Assembly (NCBI GenBank): GCA_900546605.1
Contig: URDV01000056.1
Coordinates: forward strand, 1-11,112
DNA length: 11,112 nucleotides
From: an uncultured Prevotella sp.
GTDB taxonomy: Bacteria > Bacteroidota > Bacteroidia > Bacteroidales > Bacteroidaceae
Direction: 5' to 3'
Below the pieces are notes generated by a model. That model had not been told where the DNA came from. It searched no databases and saw only the letters and a list, made by a program, of their open reading frames with translations. The position numbers and the translations under genes are program-made. This document shows, in pieces, positions 7,479 through 11,112 of the stretch; the first letter of the stretch is position 1, and every line of letters begins with the position of its first letter.

Positions 7479-7673
7479 ATGAAAAAAACTTATAGAATGC
7501 CTCAAACAACCTCTTTACGGTTTAATGTTGAAGGCATGCTTGCAGCATCAGCTCCCACATCTTTGGGTATATTTGAAGATGAAGATACAGGTGGTAGTGA
7601 TGGTCTTTCTAACAAGAAAGAGAACCCCTTTTGGGGAGAAAGCAAAAATGACATGTGGGATAATATGAAATAA
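7479..7673 (+). CDS. Short MKKTY-type Bacteroidales protein of unknown function (64 aa)
   Basis: I chose the ATG at 7479, which follows an A-rich leader (AAAATAAAATCATA) and gives the characteristic start MKKTYRMPQTTSLRFNVEG. An upstream in-frame ATG at 7434 would overlap the end of the GH27 gene and add an unrelated lysine/arginine-rich stretch. Many Bacteroidales genomes encode 50-80-residue proteins beginning MKKxYxxP with a central hydrophobic MLAAS-like segment and an acidic, glycine-rich tail; their function is not known to me. Here residues 20-25 are MLAASA, residues 32-37 are acidic (FEDEDT), and the tail contains two Trp residues (NPFWGES, DMWDNMK). There is no signal peptide or membrane helix. 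The gene lies 19 bp after the GH27 stop and before a terminator, so the two probably share an mRNA. Confidence 0.75.
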   Translation: MKKTYRMPQTTSLRFNVEGMLAASAPTSLGIFEDEDTGGSDGLSNKKENPFWGESKNDMWDNMK

Positions 7674-7696
7674 TTATCTAATTCCACTCTCTAACT

Positions 7697-7740
7697 AAGG
7701 TCGTAACAAGGTTGTTTGCAATTTTGCTACGATCTTTTTT
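7697..7740 (+). terminator. Intrinsic terminator of the GH27 / small-protein unit
   Basis: AAGGTCGTA (7697-7705) pairs with TACGATCTT (7728-7736) over nine positions with one G-U pair. CAA/TTG inside extends the stem after one mismatch, and the T run covers 7735-7740. It sits 24 bp after the small gene's stop codon. Confidence 0.8.
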
Positions 7741-7810
7741 ATGTCATCTGTTTTGTGATTATTGGGGTAAGAATTAGTCAATGCGTCATGCGTCAACCAA
7801 AACCCAGAAA

Positions 7811-7868
7811 GGAGTAATTCATGACTCATTCATGGTAATTCATAACTAACTCCAAGCGTGAAACGCAA
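7811..7868. repeat. Dispersed repeat family 2, copy B
   Basis: GGAGT (7811-7815) faces ACTCC (7849-7853). Inside, ATTCATGACT and ATTCATAACT repeat, and the 3' side reads CCAAGCGTGAAACGCAAA (7852-7869). The layout is the same as copy A at 2295-2388, but the interior is shorter and the stem weaker. Confidence 0.65.
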
Positions 7869-8030
7869 ATAAAACAACTTGGCAGAGCCCCCTTTTAAGC
7901 ATTTAGTAATATGCAAAAAATAACTTGTGCAACTTTTAACGGATAATCCTTAATGATAGCAAGCTATTATAAAATTCTACGCAATTTATTCGTTTTATAG
8001 TCAAAAATGTCCATCAGAATTAAGTAATAA

Positions 8031-8147
8031 GAATTACATTCTCCTCTTGTGGATGACCGACCTCGTGTCCTAAAAAGCAATGGCAGGAAGAAGCAGGAAA
8101 AGCGAGGAGGCATAACTATCTCCGAAGCCGCTAAGTCTTTAGCTTAG
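8031..8147 (+). pseudogene. tnpB (IS200/IS605-family) 3' remnant
   Basis: The frame is open from just after a TAA at 8028-8030 to a TAG at 8145-8147. It encodes 38 residues starting ELHSPLVDDRPRVLKSNG, continuing with RKKQEKRGG, and ending ISEAAKSLA. The VDDR, LKSN and KQE pieces and the EAxKSLA ending resemble the poorly structured C-terminus of Bacteroidales TnpB proteins. In those elements the last tnpB codons overlap the right-end hairpin, as they do here (the stop lies in the hairpin at 8128-8150). The RuvC and zinc-finger domains of TnpB are absent, so no active nuclease is encoded here. Family assignment is by recalled pattern and element architecture rather than a search; an unrelated short ORF is possible. 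Confidence 0.6.
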
Positions 8148-8158
8148 CGGTAGTTCAC
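8124..8158 (+). mobile_element. Right end of an IS200/IS605-type element (hairpin plus TAGTTCAC)
   Basis: GAAG is followed by the hairpin CCGCTAAG (8128-8135) / CTTAGCGG (8143-8150), an exact 8-bp stem with loop TCTTTAG, and then TAGTTCAC (8151-8158). The arrangement 'GAAGCC-stem-loop-stem-GGTAGTTCAC' is the usual right end of IS200/IS605 elements carrying tnpB, and also the 3' part of the TnpB guide RNA (reRNA/omega RNA) scaffold. Bases from 8159 on would be the guide in such an RNA. I could not find a matching left end, which fits a truncated element. Confidence 0.65.
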
Positions 8159-8192
8159 TCGTACTAAAACTAAATGGTGTTTGCTCGTCATG

Positions 8193-8217
8193 TTTAAATC
8201 ATCTGTTTTAAATCATC
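8193..8217 (+). repeat. Short direct repeat TTTAAATCATC, 14-bp period
   Basis: TTTAAATCATC occurs at 8193-8203 and 8207-8217. It lies just downstream of the IS-like right end and has no visible function. Confidence 0.7.
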
Positions 8218-8250
8218 AAACTGCCATTACTAAAGGGTGTAGGGTGTATC

Positions 8251-8271
8251 AACGCTTTTGCCCTTTCAAGG
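8251..8271 (+). repeat. Dispersed repeat family 1, copy 2
   Basis: AACGCTTTTGCCCTTTCAAG shares the GCTTTTGCCCTTTCA core with 2193-2214 and, inverted, with 11077-11098. GTTCAAAAT follows at 8274-8282, as in copy 1. Confidence 0.8.
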
Positions 8272-8385
8272 TTGTTCAAAATTACCATCAAAAACGAAAA
8301 TTCTTTTTAGGCTCTTTTGAGTTTTAGCGGAAGCAAAAAAAGAAAAGTGAACATGGGCTTTTTTTAATGAATGACTATCATATAC

Positions 8386-8423
8386 AAAAAATCCCGCGTA
8401 ACACGTAGGGTGTTATGCGGGAT
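8386..8423 (-). terminator. Intrinsic terminator of rpsO
   Basis: Read on the minus strand, ATCCCGC, an A/C mismatch and TAACAC pair across a 5-nt loop with GTGTTA and GCGGGAT (13 bp in two blocks), followed by TTTTTT. It lies 36 bp beyond the rpsO stop codon and is a textbook rho-independent terminator. Confidence 0.93.
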
Positions 8424-8459
8424 GTAAGCTTTTCTGTCGTTTCAGAATCAAGGCACGTA

Positions 8460-8729
8460 TTACTTACGCAAGCCGAGCTTCTTAACGATAGCACGATAAC
8501 GCTCAATGTCCTTGCGCTTGAGGTAGTTAAGGAGCGCGCGGCGCTTACCTACCATCTTAACGAGTGAGCGTTCAGTCGTATGATCTTTACGGTTTTGCTT
8601 CATGTGCTCCGTCAAGTGGGCAATACGGTAAGAAAACAAGGCTACCTGGCTCTCAGCTGAACCAGTATCCGAATTAGACTGTCCGTATGTGCCAAAGATC
8701 TCTTTCTTCTTTTCAGAATCTAAGTACAT
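8460..8729 (-). CDS. rpsO: 30S ribosomal protein S15
   Basis: S15 is a primary 16S rRNA-binding protein of the central domain, binding the helix 20-21-22 junction, and is needed for small-subunit platform assembly. From the ATG at 8729 the product is 89 residues, the usual S15 length. It contains the family landmarks FGTYGQSNSDTGSAESQVA, LTEHMKQNRKDHTTERSL, and the C-terminal KRRALLNYLKRKDIERYR and IVKKLGLRK. A further upstream in-frame ATG at 8768 would add 13 residues absent from the family and would start inside the leader hairpin, so I reject it. The gene is monocistronic: it has its own promoter, a ~60-nt leader with a strong hairpin and its own terminator. S15 represses its own mRNA in several bacteria; whether it does here is inference. 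The nucleoside kinase gene is divergent. Confidence 0.97.
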   Translation of the reverse strand: MYLDSEKKKEIFGTYGQSNSDTGSAESQVALFSYRIAHLTEHMKQNRKDHTTERSLVKMVGKRRALLNYLKRKDIERYRAIVKKLGLRK

Positions 8730-8761
8730 TGTGTATGATTTATAAAGTGATATGATTATGA

Positions 8762-8791
8762 GCCACAAGTGTACCTCACGGTGCTTGTAGC
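8762..8791 (-). promoter_or_regulatory. Hairpin at the 5' end of the rpsO leader
   Basis: On the minus strand, GCTACAAG (8791-8784) pairs fully with CTTGTGGC (8769-8762), including one U-G pair. Within the loop, ACC-GTGA-GGT forms a second short stem capped by a GNRA tetraloop, separated by an asymmetric internal loop (C opposite ACA). The predicted start site of the rpsO promoter falls at or next to position 8791, so this would be the first structure in the mRNA, about 32 nt before the start codon. A role in S15 autoregulation or 5'-end stability is inference. Confidence 0.65.
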
Positions 8792-8796
8792 GAATG

Positions 8797-8827
8797 CAAA
8801 GGTACGAACTTTGTTATAAATAACAAG
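8797..8827 (-). promoter_or_regulatory. rpsO promoter (-33 CTTG, 19 bp, -7 TACCTTTG)
   Basis: Reading the minus strand, CTTG (8827-8824) is followed after exactly 19 bp by TACCTTTG (8804-8797). This fits the Bacteroidota TTTG-N19-TAnnTTTG consensus with one mismatch in the -33 box. It predicts a start near 8790-8793. Confidence 0.8.
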
Positions 8828-8931
8828 TGTTTAAGGCAGAATTTATTACGTTTTGTGCTGATTTTGCGGCATTTATGGTCAAAACATACTTATTTAGCAC
8901 GCTTGTAACACCTATATTGTCTTTTTTGCTG

Positions 8932-8939
8932 TATATTTG
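8932..8939 (+). promoter_or_regulatory. Candidate -7 element for the nucleoside kinase gene
   Basis: TATATTTG matches TAnnTTTG and lies 88 bp before the kinase ATG, divergent from the rpsO promoter. No good TTTG is present at the -33 spacing, so this is tentative. Confidence 0.45.
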
Positions 8940-9027
8940 GAATCTCTTTGTGGGGCAGGAGTTCACAGCTGATGCATGGCTCGTTGTCCTATGAAGTAAT
9001 AACGTTACATCTAATTTTTTCTGAATA

Positions 9028-10692
9028 ATGAATATCACCATACGTTGTAAAAATACGGGCCGTACGCACAAAGTGCCAGTAGGGTTCAATTTGGAAGAGG
9101 TGTATGAAATGCTTGATCTAAAAATGCCTTATGGACCTACCAGTGCCAAGGTGAATAATAAGGTGGAGGGACTGCACTTTACGTTTTTCAATGATAAGGA
9201 TGTAGAGTTTCTTGACATCTCTTCGCCATCAGGCTTGCGCACCTACACGCGCTCATTGTTCTTTGTGCTTTACAAGGCTGTACGTGACACTTATGGCTCC
9301 GAAGCACGTTTGCGTATTGACACTCCTGTGTCGAATGGCTACTATTGCCGTCTTACCCTGCCTGGTGGTAAGGGGGTAGACCAAAGTGTGGTGGAGGCAT
9401 TAAAACAGCGTATGCAGCAAATAGTTAAAGACGATTTACCCTTTCACCGCATCACGTGTCCTACGGAGCAAGCCATAGCTCGTTTTAGACAAGATGGGTT
9501 AGAGAGTAAGGCAAAACTATTAGAGGGCATAGGCAAACTTTACACTACCTATTATACGCTGGATGATACTGCCGACTATTTTTATGGGTCACTGCTTATT
9601 AAGACCTCACAAATTTATTTGTTCGACATCATGCTCTTTGCCGATGGATTGTTCTTGCGCATTCCCGACCCCAATAATCCCTCGCAACTGAAACCTATGG
9701 TTGAACAGCCTAAAATGTTTGAGGTGTTCAATGAGCAACATCGTTGGAACGAAATTTTGGGCGTGACCACCGTAGGCGAGTTTAATGATGCCTGTTCCCG
9801 AGGTTATACCAACCAATTAATTAATGTGAGCGAAGCCTTGCAGGAGAAGAAAATATCGCGCTTGGCCGACCGTATTGCTGCCAATAGCGACCTAAAGGTT
9901 ATACTCATAGCTGGTCCTTCGTCGAGTGGAAAAACCACCTTTAGCAAACGCTTAAGTGTGCAACTCATGGCCTGCGGTTTGAAACCTTTGCCTATATCGA
10001 CCGACGACTATTTTGTTGACCGCATCAATACGCCTCGTGATGCTGATGGCAATTATGACTTTGAGCACATTGATGCCATGAACATACCTTTGCTCACTGA
10101 GCAAATCAATGCTTTGATTCATGGCGAGGAGGTAGAGACACCCCGTTACGACTTCCCTACGGGTAAGAGTGTGCCCAGTGGACATCGTTATCGTTTAGGT
10201 GAGCACGACATTTTGATTCTCGAAGGCATACATGCGCTTAACCCCCGTTTAACTGAAGGCGTGCCAGCTAAGCATAAGTTTAAAATTTATGCTTCAGCAC
10301 TAACCACCATATTGCTTGATGACCACAACTACATACCCACCACCGACAACCGCTTGTTGCGTCGCATAGTGCGCGACTACAAATATCGTGCGCGCACGGC
10401 ACAAGAGACCATTGCTCAATGGCCTTCGGTGCGTCGGGGTGAAGAACGTTGGATTTTTCCTTTCCAAGAGGAGGCTGACGAAATGGTCAACACCGCCTTG
10501 CTGTTTGAACTTGCAGCCTTACGCGACCAGGCTTTGCCTTTGCTAGAGCAAGTGCCCGAGTCGGCTCCCGAGTATTCTGAAGCCTATCGTTTGCGTAAGT
10601 TTTTAATGTACCTAAAACCCATATCAACGCGCGGCCTGCCCCCGACATCGTTATTACGTGAGTTTTTAGGTGGCAGCACGTTTAAGTACTAA
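9028..10692 (+). CDS. Nucleoside (uridine-type) kinase with N-terminal TGS/ThrRS-like domains
   Basis: The C-terminal half is a P-loop uridine kinase/phosphoribulokinase-type domain, which phosphorylates a nucleoside with ATP in pyrimidine salvage. It shows Walker A G296-P-S-S-S-G-K-T303, the substrate-side motif STDDYF (324-329), and a Walker B-like strand ILILEGIHALNP (E399). It also has the lid-type arginine cluster RLLRRIVRDY (442-451). The N-terminal ~60 residues look like a TGS domain (ITIRCKNTGRTHKVPVGF), and ~65-200 resembles the second additional domain of threonyl-tRNA synthetase. This TGS-SAD-kinase layout at about 550 residues is the common Bacteroidales 'nucleoside kinase', so the fusion is normal for the group. 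The natural substrate is not certain; uridine/cytidine is the default guess. ATG 9028 is the first plausible start and follows an A/T-rich leader. No clear terminator follows the stop. Confidence 0.9.
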   Translation: MNITIRCKNTGRTHKVPVGFNLEEVYEMLDLKMPYGPTSAKVNNKVEGLHFTFFNDKDVEFLDISSPSGLRTYTRSLFFVLYKAVRDTYGSEARLRIDTPVSNGYYCRLTLPGGKGVDQSVVEALKQRMQQIVKDDLPFHRITCPTEQAIARFRQDGLESKAKLLEGIGKLYTTYYTLDDTADYFYGSLLIKTSQIYLFDIMLFADGLFLRIPDPNNPSQLKPMVEQPKMFEVFNEQHRWNEILGVTTVGEFNDACSRGYTNQLINVSEALQEKKISRLADRIAANSDLKVILIAGPSSSGKTTFSKRLSVQLMACGLKPLPISTDDYFVDRINTPRDADGNYDFEHIDAMNIPLLTEQINALIHGEEVETPRYDFPTGKSVPSGHRYRLGEHDILILEGIHALNPRLTEGVPAKHKFKIYASALTTILLDDHNYIPTTDNRLLRRIVRDYKYRARTAQETIAQWPSVRRGEERWIFPFQEEADEMVNTALLFELAALRDQALPLLEQVPESAPEYSEAYRLRKFLMYLKPISTRGLPPTSLLREFLGGSTFKY

Positions 10693-10734
10693 CAAATTTT
10701 TTCTAAAGAAAGCCCCTGATTGAGTGAAGGCGGT

Positions 10735-10910
10735 CTTCAGCCCGTACTTGCACATACACTTCTACTATACACAAGCACTTATGGTACAACCACATCGGTG
10801 CTGCTTTCAGTCCGTACTTGCACATACACTTCTACTATACACAAGCACTTATGGTACAACCACCTCGGTGCTGCCTTCAGCCCGTACTTGCACATACACT
10901 TCTACTATAC
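10735..10910 (+). repeat. 70-bp tandem repeat, 2.5 copies
   Basis: Units start at about 10735, 10805 and 10875 (the TTCAG anchor ends at 10740, 10810 and 10880). The third copy breaks off at 10910. Only about three or four differences separate the first two units. Each full unit contains an AGCAC...GTGCT inverted pair (10774-10778 with 10798-10802 in unit 1) and starts with TTCAG(C/T)CCGTACTTGC, whose inverted copy lies at 10990-11005. Confidence 0.92.
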
Positions 10911-10989
10911 CGTAATTAGCAACGAGACTGTGCATTGGTTCTAACATAGCCTTTCTACCACGAGCATAGAAATGGGCACTATGATTTTA

Positions 10990-11098
10990 GCAAGTGCGGG
11001 CTGAAGGCCCAATGGAGCACATAGCCCAGGGCAAGCGAAGCGACACCCTGGGTATCACGTGTTGTAGCAGTCGCGCCCTGAAAGGGCAAAAGCATTAA
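10990..11098. repeat. REP-like dispersed element (inverted TTCAGCCC copy, CCCAGGG hairpin, family 1 core)
   Basis: There are three consecutive parts. First, GCAAGTGCGGGCTGAAG (10990-11006) is the inverted copy of the 70-bp unit's start with one change, and contains GGGC-TGAAG-GCCC. Second, CCCAGGG (11025-11031) pairs with CCCTGGG (11046-11052). Third, GCCC-TGAAA-GGGC begins at 11076 and continues as AAAAGCATTAA, the inverted family 1 core. Elements of the form 'CCCAGGGC...CCCTGGGT...CGCCCTGAAAGGGCAAAAGC' are, from memory, abundant between genes in Bacteroidales. Confidence 0.75.
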
Positions 11099-11112
11099 AA
11101 CCTGTCATGGAC

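Larger units (their letters stand above)
7741..8385. other. 0.65-kb gene-free region with mobile-element remnants and dispersed repeats
   Basis: No intact gene is visible between the GH27-unit terminator and the rpsO terminator. The region holds copy B of dispersed repeat family 2, an A/T-rich stretch with nothing I recognise (about 7870-8030), and a tnpB 3' remnant with an IS200/IS605-type right end. It also holds a 14-bp-period direct repeat and a copy of repeat family 1. It appears to be a tolerated landing zone for small elements between two convergent transcription units. Confidence 0.7.
10693..11112. other. Gene-free 420 bp downstream of the kinase, made of repeats
   Basis: After a short A/T-rich stretch, nearly all of this segment is repeat: a 70-bp tandem repeat, then a nested hairpin (CATAG 10945-10949 with CTATG 10979-10983, enclosing TTTCT 10952-10956 with AGAAA 10968-10972). 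A REP-like palindromic cluster follows and runs to about 11098. Apparent ORFs across the tandem repeat are artefacts: 70 is not a multiple of three, so the same peptide pieces merely cycle between frames. Confidence 0.75.

Noticed and set aside
7697..7713. GTCGTAACAAGGT matches the conserved 3' end of 16S rRNA
   Set aside because: Only 13 bases match, there is no flanking rRNA, and the bases are fully used by the terminator stem; chance similarity is the simplest reading.
8332..8366. AAAAAAAG...CTTTTTTT inverted pair as a second terminator
   Set aside because: The stem is almost entirely A-T and the real rpsO terminator lies before it in the reading direction, while the forward GH27 unit already ends at 7740.
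8730..8768. N-terminally extended S15 starting at ATG 8768
   Set aside because: The 13 extra residues are not part of the S15 family, and that start would lie within the leader hairpin. ATG 8729 gives the standard 89 residues.
8814..9089. Minus-strand 91-aa ORF overlapping the kinase start
   Set aside because: It overlaps the rpsO promoter and the kinase N-terminus and has no recognisable motif.
10720..10944. Two overlapping forward ORFs with repeated HTLLLYTSTYGTTTS-like peptides
   Set aside because: They arise from the 70-bp tandem repeat. The peptide cycles through frames because 70 is not a multiple of three, and there is no plausible start context.

Overview
The window looks like a chromosomal segment from a member of the Bacteroidales, most likely Prevotella or a close relative. 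The evidence is sequence-level only. Promoters fit the Bacteroidota -7 consensus TAnnTTTG, start codons have A/T-rich leaders rather than strong Shine-Dalgarno sites, and the large secreted enzyme ends in a YDLNGRR-type C-terminus. There is also a short MKKTY-type protein and a Bacteroidales-style TGS/uridine-kinase fusion. No species can be named from this.

Layout, left to right. (1) The 3' end of an Rpn/PD-(D/E)XK nuclease-family gene, whose tail is built from twelve 12-bp repeats. (2) A fused folK-GNAT gene (HPPK of folate synthesis plus an N-acetyltransferase domain), bracketed by a 49-bp imperfect inverted repeat. (3) About 1.2 kb without a gene, holding a 23-bp tandem array of palindromes and several dispersed-repeat fragments. 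(4) A two-gene unit: a 1554-residue secreted GH27 alpha-galactosidase-type enzyme with four related lectin-like modules and a C-terminal secretion-type tail, then a 64-residue protein of unknown function, then an intrinsic terminator. (5) About 0.7 kb of repeats and mobile-element debris, including what looks like the last ~38 codons of a tnpB gene and the right-end hairpin of an IS200/IS605-family element. (6) rpsO (ribosomal protein S15) on the minus strand, with a good promoter, a hairpin at the very 5' end of its leader and a strong terminator. (7) Divergently, a 554-residue nucleoside (uridine-type) kinase. (8) A terminal intergenic patch with a 70-bp tandem repeat and a REP-like dispersed palindromic element.

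The genes do not form one pathway. S15, HPPK and the kinase are housekeeping functions, and the GH27 unit is an accessory glycan-degradation gene. The most distinctive content is between genes: at least three families of short dispersed repeat recur here, apparently decayed, in several intergenic gaps. I did not find a convincing new defence or biosynthetic system. The best leads are the IR-bracketed folK-GNAT fusion, the palindrome array, the orphan IS605-type right end with its tnpB tail, and the rpsO leader hairpin.
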